From: Caenispirillum bisanense
GTDB taxonomy: Bacteria > Pseudomonadota > Alphaproteobacteria > Rhodospirillales > UBA2165
Direction of reading: 5' to 3'
Length of the DNA stretch: 49,539 nucleotides
NCBI GenBank assembly: GCA_945877815.1
Contig: CAMDWJ010000030.1
Coordinates: forward strand, 1-49,539
This document shows positions 7,082 through 14,789 of this stretch, one piece after another. Made by a program: the position numbers and the translations under genes. How positions within the stretch are numbered: position 1 is the first letter of the stretch; each line of letters starts with the position of its first letter. The notes under the pieces are model-generated. The model was not told the DNA's origin. It did not search any database and was given only the letters and a program-made list of their open reading frames with translations.

Positions 7082-7657
7082 CTAATAGGTCCCGCAGGGA
7101 TAGGTCCGGGTCACATTGGCGCGGACCTGTTCCGCGTTTTGGCTCAGGCGCTCCGCGATGATCTGGGTCATCGCGAGGCCGATCGTCGGCTTACGACAGC
7201 TTAATTCGAACGCCCGTTCACGCGGCAAACGGATCAGTTCGCAATTTTCCAGGCAAACCGCGGTAGCCATGCGCCGATGCGCCTCGGAGAAAACGCCGAT
7301 CTCCCCGACGATTTCGCCGGCACCGATAACGGCATCGAGTTCGACGACCGAAACCGAGCCGCTGATCACCACGTACAAATGGTCGGCATAGTCGCCCAGA
7401 CGGAACAGGACCTCGCCTGCCGTGAATTTGGTGCACCCGAACTCCGCCTCCAGCTCGGGCAGAATCGATCCGATGGTGTCGTGGCGGACCTCGTTCTCGT
7501 CGGTGCGGCTATAGGCCAGAATTTCCGTCCAGCGGCGAAAACTGCGCGGCGTGGCATCCAGGCTTTTGCACGCGTCTTCCAGCGAATGGCCGTCGGCGCA
7601 CAGGGCCTCGATCTTGGCTACCGTCGTACGCAGCAGGGTAAGGGTTTCGGTGTTCAT
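7082..7657 (-). CDS. cyclic nucleotide-binding-domain protein with N-terminal HTH-like segment
   Basis: A 191-residue protein. The C-terminal two thirds is a cNMP-binding beta-roll: FTAGEVLFRLGDYADHLYVV, then GSVSVVELDAVIGAGEIVGE and RRMATAVCLENCELIRLPRE. The G-E-I-V-G-E phosphate-binding loop is present, but the usual RTA arginine context reads RRMATA. The first 50 residues (ALCADGHSLEDACKSLDATP then RSFRRW) look like a helix-turn-helix. This would be the reverse of the CRP order, where HTH follows the sensor. It could therefore be a transcription factor or a stand-alone sensor. A GTGA-N6-TCAC palindrome lies about 78 bases upstream. Confidence 0.85.
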   Translation of the reverse strand: MNTETLTLLRTTVAKIEALCADGHSLEDACKSLDATPRSFRRWTEILAYSRTDENEVRHDTIGSILPELEAEFGCTKFTAGEVLFRLGDYADHLYVVISGSVSVVELDAVIGAGEIVGEIGVFSEAHRRMATAVCLENCELIRLPRERAFELSCRKPTIGLAMTQIIAERLSQNAEQVRANVTRTYPCGTY

Positions 7658-7734
7658 GGCCCCATCGTTTTCAAACTTTCGGCCTTAGCGCGGCCGTTGA
7701 TGTCAGCTTGTACGACCAGTCGCGGCCCGAGGCA

Positions 7735-7748
7735 GTGATCGAGATCAC
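7735..7748. promoter_or_regulatory. CRP-type palindrome upstream of the cNMP-binding gene
   Basis: GTGATCGAGATCAC is a GTGA-N6-TCAC inverted repeat with perfect 6-base arms, 78 bases upstream of the start at 7657. CRP-family proteins bind TGTGA-N6-TCACA, so it may be an operator. A second site of the same form is at 9571-9584. Confidence 0.4.
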
Positions 7749-7790
7749 GCCACGACTGATCACCTTCGAAAGGGGCCATATGGGCTAGAT

Positions 7791-7831
7791 AAAAACGGCG
7801 GGCTTCAGGAACAATCCCTGCCCTGCCGTTT
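7791..7831 (-). terminator. intrinsic terminator of the solute-binding-protein gene
   Basis: On the minus strand AAACGGC (complement of 7825-7831) pairs with GCCGTTT (complement of 7793-7799), followed by a run of U. It begins 20 bases after the stop of the gene ending at 7851. Confidence 0.6.
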
Positions 7832-7850
7832 GCGTGACCTCGTAAAACGG

Positions 7851-9425
7851 CTACTTCGCCCAGGACAGATAGTTCGGCAAGAATCCTTTCGGGCTCATAT
7901 GCCCGCCCAGTAGGGTGACGTCCTTGTTGTGGACGACGAGGGCCGGCAGCGGCATCAGGGCATAGAAGAACCCCTCGTCGGTGGCGCGATTGAAGGCTTC
8001 GCGATAGATCGCTTTGCGCTTATCGAGATCGAGTTCGCTCGAACCGGCGACGGCAAGCTCGGAGAGCCGAGCGTCGTGGCTATAATTGCGCGAACCCGGA
8101 TCGAAGAAAAAGTGGGCCGTTCCGCTGACGTCGGGCTGCCCGCCGCCATTGTCCCAGAGACTGACGACAGCGTTCACCTGGCCGTCGTCGCGCACCTTGT
8201 TGTAGACCCCGAACGGCATGACATTGGCGCTCGCGCGGATACCGACAGCGCGCAGGTACCCGGCAACCGCCTGCGTCTGTGGCGCCGACGCGCCCCAAGT
8301 GGCGAGCTGAACATCGAAACCGCCTTCGAGTCCGGCCTCCTTGAGCAAGGCCTTCGCCTTGGCCGGATCGTACGCAACCTGCTTCGAGGTGCTTTCGCAC
8401 GCAACGTGCCACGGGTGGCACATTCCGTTCGGCAAAGGCTCGTTCGCGGCTTCTTTCGGGACAAAGGCCTTTCTCATCGCTTCGCGATCGATCGCGTGCA
8501 GCAAGGCAAGACGCACCCGCTTATCTTTGAACACGCCAATACCCGAGCGATTGGCCGCATCCATGGAGACGTAGATGAACTGGACCTTGGGATAGACAAG
8601 CACGCGCAGATCGGGATTCTTGCGCAGGTCTTCGGCCTGGTCGGTGTTGACCTCGTACATAATCTCGATATTGCCGACAAGCATCTGCGCGACTTGCGTC
8701 TGCTTGTCGGGGATCGGCAGGAAATGCACGCGCGCGACGCCGCCGACCTGTTTCAGATCCTTGCCGTCGGGATACTTGCCGTGCTTGTAGCCGCTCCACG
8801 TTTCTTCGATCACCCCGGCGTTCTCGCTCATGCTGACGACGCGGAACGGCCCGGTGCCGACGGGATTGCGACCGAAGGTCATTTTGTTCTCGATCTTCTC
8901 GTGCACATCGGACGGATAGATCGGAAGGTTGACGGCCATGGCTTGCATGAACGGCGCATAGACCCTCTTGGAGCGCACGCGCACCTCATATTTGCCGAGC
9001 TTCTCGACCGAGTCGATCCAGCCGTAGCGATTTTCCTTGAAACGAAAGTTCGTTTTGGGATCGCTGACATGATCGATGATATAGACCACGTCGTCGGCGT
9101 CGAATTCCGAACCATTGTGGAACGTGACGCCCTGTTTCAACGTGAAATCGATCGTCTTGTCGTCGACGCGCTTCCACGATTGGGCGAGCAATCCGCCGAA
9201 TTCGCGCTTCACGTCGTCATACCAAAGCAGAGAATCGAAGACAGTGTTACCGGTCAACGTGGTCTGCGGCTGCGGATCGTAGATCAGATCGACGGTCTGG
9301 ATCGGCTGCTCGACCGCGATTCGCACGGTGTCCTTCGTTTTCTGCGCGAAAGACGGCGCGGCGATAAGAGTGCTCAGAGCCGACGCCCCGACAATCGATA
9401 GAAAAGCCGTATGCGACTTCAACAT
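7851..9425 (-). CDS. ABC transporter solute-binding protein, family 5
   Basis: A 524-residue periplasmic protein. The ATG at 9425 follows GGGAGG, while an upstream in-frame ATG at 9488 would bury the signal peptide. Residues 1-28 form a signal peptide ending SFAQ. The mature protein has the family 5 (peptide/nickel/opine type) layout: a WYDDVKREFGGLLAQSWK stretch early, then FTLKQGVTFHNGSEFDADDV, and PVGTGPFRVV mid-protein. Such proteins bind oligopeptides, opines or sugar derivatives. No permease or ATPase gene is in the window. It is a paralog of the genes at 38512 and 44296, sharing the QKTKDTV start of the mature chain. Confidence 0.95.
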   Translation of the reverse strand: MLKSHTAFLSIVGASALSTLIAAPSFAQKTKDTVRIAVEQPIQTVDLIYDPQPQTTLTGNTVFDSLLWYDDVKREFGGLLAQSWKRVDDKTIDFTLKQGVTFHNGSEFDADDVVYIIDHVSDPKTNFRFKENRYGWIDSVEKLGKYEVRVRSKRVYAPFMQAMAVNLPIYPSDVHEKIENKMTFGRNPVGTGPFRVVSMSENAGVIEETWSGYKHGKYPDGKDLKQVGGVARVHFLPIPDKQTQVAQMLVGNIEIMYEVNTDQAEDLRKNPDLRVLVYPKVQFIYVSMDAANRSGIGVFKDKRVRLALLHAIDREAMRKAFVPKEAANEPLPNGMCHPWHVACESTSKQVAYDPAKAKALLKEAGLEGGFDVQLATWGASAPQTQAVAGYLRAVGIRASANVMPFGVYNKVRDDGQVNAVVSLWDNGGGQPDVSGTAHFFFDPGSRNYSHDARLSELAVAGSSELDLDKRKAIYREAFNRATDEGFFYALMPLPALVVHNKDVTLLGGHMSPKGFLPNYLSWAK

Positions 9426-9569
9426 GTTGTTCCTCCCGTTATGGCCGCACTTGTCTTTACGCAAGTTACGCGCGAAATCCTTGAACAATATCGAGTAATG
9501 CCTTCAGCCGTGCAATTGCCCTTGGCGCGGGAATTCGCTCATCGGTCGTGACCAATAAACCAACAAAAC

Positions 9570-9585
9570 TGTGACGCACGTCACT
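9570..9585. promoter_or_regulatory. CRP-type palindrome in the divergent intergenic region
   Basis: TGTGACGCACGTCACT matches TGTGA-N6-TCACA at nine of ten fixed positions. The perfect arms GTGACG and CGTCAC lie at 9571-9576 and 9579-9584. It sits between the divergent starts at 9425 (binding protein) and 9763 (gamma-glutamyltransferase), about 145 and 178 bases from them. A CRP-family regulator could control either gene. Confidence 0.45.
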
Positions 9586-9680
9586 GCTACAGCCGATCCG
9601 ACGCGCTAATTTAGACTCGTTCGAATGCGCGATTTTGCCTCCCCCGGAGCGTATTTCGAACGACCTCCCTGTTAAACTCG

Positions 9681-9709
9681 CCGGTCGCATTTGCGGCCGG
9701 TTCTTTTTT
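9681..9709 (+). terminator. plus-strand terminator hairpin in the ggt leader
   Basis: CCGGTCGCA (9681-9689) pairs with TGCGGCCGG (9692-9700), followed by TTCTTTTTT. It is a convincing intrinsic terminator lying 54 bases before the ggt start. The nearest upstream plus-strand gene ends at 7061. The rest of the 337-base intergenic region shows the CRP-like palindrome and no gene or riboswitch that I recognise. Confidence 0.65.
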
Positions 9710-9762
9710 ATGGGGCGGGCAGTCGCTATAAGCAGGATCCAATCAGTCCCGGGGAGATCAAC

Positions 9763-11373
9763 ATGCGCGCATACGACCAGCCAGGCCGCTCCACCGTCAT
9801 TGCCTCCGCCGGCATGGCGGCCACCTCCCACCCCCTATCGAGCATCACCGCGATCCGCACTCTGCTGGCCGGCGGCAATGCCATGGATGCCGCCATCGCG
9901 GCGGTCGCGGTGCAATGCGTGGTCGAACCACAATCGACGAGCATCGGCGGCGATTGTTTCTGTCTCTATGCCCCCGCCAATGCGCCCAAAGGGACCGCCC
10001 CCATCGCCTTCAACGGGTCGGGTCGGGCACCCGCCGCCGCCAAGGCCGAGTGGTACCTCGCCAACGGCATGACCAGCATCCCGTTGCGTTCGGCGCATGC
10101 CGTGACGATCCCTGGCGCGATCGACGCCTGGACGCAACTGCTCGCCCAGCACGGCACCCGCAATCTCGGCGATCTGCTGGAACCCGCCATTCGCTACGCC
10201 CGGGACGGTTTCGCCGTCCATGGCCGCATCGCTTACGACTGGCAACTCTGCGGCGAGATGTTGGCGCAGGACCCGACGGCTGCAGAGAACTACTTACAAA
10301 ACGGAAAGGTTCCCGCACCGGGCGCCGTGATCCGTCTTCCGCTCCTTGCCCGTACGCTCGAAACCGTCGCCGCCAAGGGGCGCGAGGGCTTTTATTCGGG
10401 CTGGGTCGCCGACGATATCGTCGGCTATCTGCGGAGCAAGGGCGGCCTGCATACGATGGCCGATTTCGATTCCGCCATCGGCGATTATGTAAAGCCGGTA
10501 TCGACCAGTTATCGGGGTTACGACGTTTATGAATGCCCGCCCAATGGTCAAGGCATCGTGGCGCTCGCTATGCTCAATATCCTGCAAGGGTTTGATCTCG
10601 CAAGTCTCGATCCGCTCTCGGTCGAGCGGCTCCATATTGAAATCGAGGCCGCTCGCCTCGCCTATCTCGATCGCGACGCAGTGCTGGCCGATCCGAAATA
10701 CTCACTGGTGCCTGTCGAAACCTGGCTGTCGGAAGCGCACGCCGCCGAATTGCGCCAACTCATCGATCCCAGGCGCCGGCGCAGCAACCTCCCGCCCTCC
10801 GCGCTGCCGCCGCACCGCGATACCGTCTATCTCACCGTCGTTGACAAAGACCGCAACGCCGTCAGCCTGATCAATACCTTGTTCCATCCCTTCGGTTCGG
10901 GCCTGTGCGCGCCGCAAAGCGGCGTGATGCTGCAAAATCGCGGCGCGGGGTTCGTCGTCAATCCAGGCCATCCGAATTGCATCGAAGGCGGCAAGCGGCC
11001 GCTGCACACCATCATCCCGGGCATGCTGATGAAAGACGGCCGCGCGCAGATGCCCTTCGGCGTCATGGGCGGGCAATATCAAGCCTGCGGTCATGCCCAT
11101 CTGCTGACCAATATCCTGGATTGGAACATGGATCTGCAGGAAGCCGTCGACTTCACCCGCGTCTTTCCCGACAACGAAGACACGCAAGGCCGGGTACAAA
11201 TCGAAAGCGGTTTGCCCCAAAGCGTGTTGACCGGGCTCGAGCGGCTCGGCCATCGCACCTATATTCCAAGCCGCCCGATTGGCGGCGCGCAGGCGATCTG
11301 GATCGATTGGGAACAGGACGTCTTGCGCGGCGCCTCCGATCCGCGCAAGGACGGCATGGCGATCGGTTACTAA
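9763..11373 (+). CDS. ggt: gamma-glutamyltransferase family Ntn-hydrolase
   Basis: A 536-residue protein from the ATG at 9763 (GGGGAG upstream). The family's autoprocessing Thr is visible as Thr354 in DTVYLTVVDKDRNAVSLINT, aligning with the TTHYSVVDKDGNAVS site of E. coli Ggt. The N-terminal domain has GGNAMDAAIAAVAVQCVVEP and GGDCF. No clear Sec signal peptide is present, so this is likely a cytoplasmic GGT-like enzyme, as in many alphaproteobacterial catabolic GGT paralogs (known for cephalosporin acylase-like or oxamate-type substrates). It cleaves gamma-glutamyl or similar amides. The MFS gene starts 17 bases downstream and is probably co-transcribed. Confidence 0.93.
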   Translation: MRAYDQPGRSTVIASAGMAATSHPLSSITAIRTLLAGGNAMDAAIAAVAVQCVVEPQSTSIGGDCFCLYAPANAPKGTAPIAFNGSGRAPAAAKAEWYLANGMTSIPLRSAHAVTIPGAIDAWTQLLAQHGTRNLGDLLEPAIRYARDGFAVHGRIAYDWQLCGEMLAQDPTAAENYLQNGKVPAPGAVIRLPLLARTLETVAAKGREGFYSGWVADDIVGYLRSKGGLHTMADFDSAIGDYVKPVSTSYRGYDVYECPPNGQGIVALAMLNILQGFDLASLDPLSVERLHIEIEAARLAYLDRDAVLADPKYSLVPVETWLSEAHAAELRQLIDPRRRRSNLPPSALPPHRDTVYLTVVDKDRNAVSLINTLFHPFGSGLCAPQSGVMLQNRGAGFVVNPGHPNCIEGGKRPLHTIIPGMLMKDGRAQMPFGVMGGQYQACGHAHLLTNILDWNMDLQEAVDFTRVFPDNEDTQGRVQIESGLPQSVLTGLERLGHRTYIPSRPIGGAQAIWIDWEQDVLRGASDPRKDGMAIGY

Positions 11374-11389
11374 ACCAGCCCCCACCACG

Positions 11390-12523
11390 ATGATCCAGGC
11401 CCGGCTCGCGTTTTACTACGCGGCGCTGTTCGGCGCGAACGGGGTTTTTCTGCCGTTCTGGCCGGTATGGCTGTCGTCGCGCGGATTGAGCGCGGTCGAG
11501 ATAGGCATCATCTTTGCCTGCACCAGCGCCGCGCGCGTCGTGACCACCCCGCTCGTCGCCCAGATCGCCGACCGGCGCGGCGACCGAAAACCGCTGATCG
11601 TCCTGCTCGCCGGATTGGCCGTGGTTTTATATTGCCTCTACCCGTTCGGCCATAGTTTCGCGGTTCTGCTGATCGTATCCCTGGTCGCCTCGACGACATG
11701 GTCTGCCGGTCAGCCCCTCGGCGAAAGCTTGACCGTGATCGTCGCCAAGGAGCGCGGCTTCGAATACGGCCGCGTGCGCCTATGGGGTTCGATCGCCTTC
11801 ATCGTCATCGCCATCGCGGCAGGCCATCTGCTCACTGGTCGAGATCCCGATGTTATTTATCAGGTCGGGTTTGTCATCGTCGTGCTCATGTTCGCATCCA
11901 CGCTTTGGCTGCCCAATCCGCGCGTGCCGATCTCGACCGCATCGGGCTACCCCTTGGCGCAAATCCTCCGCGCGCCCGGATTCGGTCTGTTCCTGCTCGC
12001 CGCCGGCTGCGTGCAATCGAGCCACGGCGTCTATTACGCGTTCTCGACGCTACATTGGCGGTCGGTTGGACTGGACGACACCTTGATCGGCCTTTTATGG
12101 GCTGAAGGCGTGATCGCGGAAATCATCCTCTTCGCCGCGGCCGCATCGGTAATGCGCCGCGTCGGGCCCGAACGGCTGATCCTTTTGGGCGGTTTGGCGG
12201 GGCTGATACGCTGGTCGGTGCTGGCAAGCACCGATTGGCTGCCGGCCCTGATAGTCGTGCAGATACTCCATGCCTTCACCTTCGGCGCAGCGCATCTGGG
12301 CGCGATCCATTTCATTGCGCGCGCCATACCGTCGCAATTGTCGGCGACGGCACAAAGCGTCTATGCGGCGGCGGTCATGGGAATCGCGACCGGCGGCTCG
12401 ATGTTCATCTCAGGCATGCTCTTCGAGGCGGTCGGCGGACGCGCCTATTTTGCGATGGCCGTGCTTGGCGCCATGGGTGCCGCCTGCGCCGCCGCCCTGA
12501 CTCGAACAAAAGAGAGCGTCTAG
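11390..12523 (+). CDS. MFS transporter (MFS_1-like / nucleoside-H+ symporter-like)
   Basis: A 377-residue membrane protein with about eleven to twelve hydrophobic segments. The LAFYYAALFGANGVFLPFWP start and RGDRKPLIVLLAGLAVVLYC loop are typical of the MFS_1-like group related to the phenylpropionate permease HcaT. The ATG at 11390 is chosen because it lies just past the ggt stop and begins directly at the first helix. A frame extending to 11279 overlaps ggt. It probably moves a substrate or product of the ggt-like enzyme. It ends one base from the convergent gene. Confidence 0.88.
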   Translation: MIQARLAFYYAALFGANGVFLPFWPVWLSSRGLSAVEIGIIFACTSAARVVTTPLVAQIADRRGDRKPLIVLLAGLAVVLYCLYPFGHSFAVLLIVSLVASTTWSAGQPLGESLTVIVAKERGFEYGRVRLWGSIAFIVIAIAAGHLLTGRDPDVIYQVGFVIVVLMFASTLWLPNPRVPISTASGYPLAQILRAPGFGLFLLAAGCVQSSHGVYYAFSTLHWRSVGLDDTLIGLLWAEGVIAEIILFAAAASVMRRVGPERLILLGGLAGLIRWSVLASTDWLPALIVVQILHAFTFGAAHLGAIHFIARAIPSQLSATAQSVYAAAVMGIATGGSMFISGMLFEAVGGRAYFAMAVLGAMGAACAAALTRTKESV

Positions 12524-12524
12524 A

Positions 12525-13307
12525 TCAGCTGCCGGTAAAGGCCGGGGTGCGCTTCTCCAGGAAGGCTTTGCGCCCTTCCTTGAAATCCGCGCTGTTGGAG
12601 CAGGCATCGACAAGCGCAGCGCACATTTCCATGTCCCAATCGGCCGGCGTCTTGAGAACCTCGTTCACGATTCCTTTTGTCGCTTTCACCGACAGCGGCG
12701 CATTCTCGACGATGGCCTTCACATAATCGCGGGTAAATTTCTCAAGATCGGCGTCTTCGGTCAGGCGATTGACGAGGCGGATCTGCAACGCCTCCTCGCC
12801 GCTGTAGCGCCGCGCGGTATAGAGGATTTCCTTCGCCGTCGGTCCGCCCACGGTTTCGACGACCCAGCGCGTGAAGTTCGGGCGATATCCAATGCCGAGA
12901 CGTCCGGCCGGAATGCCGAACTGCGCGCTCTTAGATGCAATTCGGATGTCGCAGGCGCAGGCGAGCGCCATGCCCCCGCCCAGACAATATCCCTGGACCA
13001 TTGCGATCACCGGCTTCGGGCAATCGTGCACGGCTTCGTACATCGAGAGCGAATTGCGCTCGTAGCCATGCGCCTGCTCGGCGTTCGAGCGGCGGTTCTC
13101 GAATTCGGAGATGTCGGCGCCCGATACCCAGGCCTTCGCATCCCCCTTCAGCACGACAACGCGCACGTCGGGATTGGTACCGTATTCCGCCATCACGTCA
13201 CAGATTTTGAGCGCCATCTCCAGGGAGACCGAATTGCGCTTTTCCGGATTATTAAAGATGAGCCAGCCAATGCCGTTCTCAACCTCGGCCAAAATCTTGT
13301 CAGTCAT
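12525..13307 (-). CDS. enoyl-CoA hydratase/isomerase family protein
   Basis: A 260-residue crotonase-fold protein starting at the ATG at 13307 after an AGGGGGA ribosome binding site. Seen features are FNNPEKRNSVSLEMALKICD at the N-terminus, the oxyanion-hole stretch GDAKAWVSGADISEF, and GYCLGGGMALACACDIRIAS. In the place of the first catalytic Glu of hydratases (QPE in the classical enzyme) it has IPAGRLG. This points away from a simple hydratase towards an isomerase, lyase or thioesterase-like crotonase. That comparison is from memory. Convergent with the MFS gene, with a single base between stops. Confidence 0.92.
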   Translation of the reverse strand: MTDKILAEVENGIGWLIFNNPEKRNSVSLEMALKICDVMAEYGTNPDVRVVVLKGDAKAWVSGADISEFENRRSNAEQAHGYERNSLSMYEAVHDCPKPVIAMVQGYCLGGGMALACACDIRIASKSAQFGIPAGRLGIGYRPNFTRWVVETVGGPTAKEILYTARRYSGEEALQIRLVNRLTEDADLEKFTRDYVKAIVENAPLSVKATKGIVNEVLKTPADWDMEMCAALVDACSNSADFKEGRKAFLEKRTPAFTGS

Positions 13308-13533
13308 GGAAATTCCCCCTGGAACGATATTGCGAACGAACATGGCGGAAGAGAGTGGGAAATTCCTATCTCGCTAGAAAACCCCGGAAATTCGTCGTTC
13401 TTAGCCACTGTTTTCGCGAGGAATGTAACAGCCCGCTTTAACAGCGACAAGCATCGGACCGCGCATCACGCACCACGCGCACCTTGCACCACGATGAGAA
13501 CAACGACAGCCCGCATTATAGCTGAGGGAAGAG

Positions 13534-13833
13534 CTAGTCAATAAATGCGGATAAATTGCTTCTCATCAAAGAACAAAAAGAAGTCTGTCCTGCTTTTGTG
13601 CTGGTCAGATTCTTTATCCTCTCCAGATTTTGGAGAATTTCAGGCCAGTACTTTCCGCCTGGAGATACATCGTTCGGACTGTCGAAAAGCGCGGATACGG
13701 ACATGGTAATCATTTGCTCATTCACGTGAAAATCACAGAGGGCAGGAGCTGCACCTAATGCCGCAAGATTCTCCACACGATCGTTCTTCGGTTGCTTGGT
13801 TGATTTAGAGACTTTCACTGACGAACTCTTCAC
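13534..13833 (-). CDS. hypothetical protein, 99 aa
   Basis: I do not recognise this protein. It begins with a Ser/Lys-rich stretch, then a more globular part (CDFHVNEQMITMSVSALFDS and PGGKYWPEILQNLERIKNLT). The start is a GTG at 13833 without a clear ribosome binding site. The frame stays open well upstream, past 13930, and upstream residues also look protein-like (WWVTFSRTGNKAVDD). The true start could therefore be elsewhere, or the gene may have lost its 5' end. The base composition is lower in GC than its neighbours, suggesting acquired DNA. Confidence 0.4.
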   Translation of the reverse strand: MKSSSVKVSKSTKQPKNDRVENLAALGAAPALCDFHVNEQMITMSVSALFDSPNDVSPGGKYWPEILQNLERIKNLTSTKAGQTSFCSLMRSNLSAFID

Positions 13834-13950
13834 TTCGGGGGCACTGAGAGCTTTCGATTTGGAATCATCAACGGCCTTATTCCCGGTTCTGGAAAAAGTT
13901 ACCCACCAATGGCATTGTGGTGCGGCAAATGAAGAGGAAAGAGCCCCCCG

Positions 13951-14751
13951 GTGAAACCTGACCTCCGCTTGGCCGTCAACTTCATCCTGGGTGGATTGGG
14001 CGCCGGATGCGCCGTTGCAGCCTATCTGCTGTCCCTCGTCGGCGGGATTTCCGAGGGCGATCTCATCCTCCCCTACGCCGCGTCCGGCATCATCATGGCA
14101 ATCGGGCTGGTCTGCGTGTGGGTCAAAATCGGGCCGCAGCTTCGCCCCCCTCGCATTTTACTCCGCCAGTCGACGTCGTGGATGGCGCGCGAAGCCTATG
14201 CCGCGTCAATTTTCTACGCTGCCTTGATCGCGGATTGGGCGGCACGAAGTCCGATCCTGGAGGCACTCACTGCGGCGGCGGCGGCGGCCTTCCTCCTGAG
14301 CCAAGGCAAAATCGTTCAGTCGAGCAAAAGCCGCCCGCACTGGCGCGCGCCTGAAATGCCATCTTTGATCGCGATTACCGGCTTGGCGCAAGGTGTCGGT
14401 CTGATCTGCGTATTCGCATTGATCGCACCGCCCATTTTCCGAGCCGAACCGCTGGCAGCGATCGCCGGTATCGTCCTCGCCATGATGGGCGCCTATCGCT
14501 GGCAGGAATATGTCGGAAACGCCGAAAACCAAACTAACGATATGAAGCGTATAACGATGGTGAGCCATGCCTGTCTGCACGGCCTGCCATTTGCGCTCTA
14601 TCTCGCGACGTTCATCCCCTGGTCGGGATCCAAATGGGTCATGGCGGGCGGAGGTTTGGTGGCAATCGCTGGCGCGGCTTTGTGGCAGAATATCCTCGTG
14701 ACCCGTCTGGGCCGGTCGCACGCCTTCGTCGGCACGCCCATCGGGCATTAG
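13951..14751 (+). CDS. DmsC-like membrane anchor protein (orphan)
   Basis: A 266-residue protein with about eight hydrophobic segments. It resembles the DmsC/PadD-type membrane anchors that bind quinol and pass electrons to or from molybdopterin oxidoreductases. Examples are NFILGGLGAGCAVAAYLLSL at the N-terminus and LRQSTSWMAREAYAASIFYA (the L.P..SW..RE family stretch) near residue 70. The start is GTG 13951 with a GAGGAAAGAG stretch about 10 bases upstream. No molybdopterin or iron-sulfur partner subunit is in the window, which is unusual for this family. It precedes the GNAT-C39 gene by 38 bases on the same strand. Confidence 0.75.
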   Translation: MKPDLRLAVNFILGGLGAGCAVAAYLLSLVGGISEGDLILPYAASGIIMAIGLVCVWVKIGPQLRPPRILLRQSTSWMAREAYAASIFYAALIADWAARSPILEALTAAAAAAFLLSQGKIVQSSKSRPHWRAPEMPSLIAITGLAQGVGLICVFALIAPPIFRAEPLAAIAGIVLAMMGAYRWQEYVGNAENQTNDMKRITMVSHACLHGLPFALYLATFIPWSGSKWVMAGGGLVAIAGAALWQNILVTRLGRSHAFVGTPIGH

Positions 14752-14789
14752 TCTTGCTCCGGTTCAATTAGAGGGACTAAATCCGCGCC

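Noticed and set aside
7929-9401. A 490-codon plus-strand frame antisense to the family 5 binding-protein gene
   Set aside because: It lies fully inside a gene with a signal peptide, ribosome binding site and family motifs, and its Arg/Ala/Asp-heavy composition is that of a GC-rich antisense frame.
9590-9762. A known riboswitch in the ggt leader
   Set aside because: No glycine, glutamine, SAM or other consensus was recognised. Only a plain terminator hairpin is visible, so I call it an attenuator candidate and not a riboswitch.
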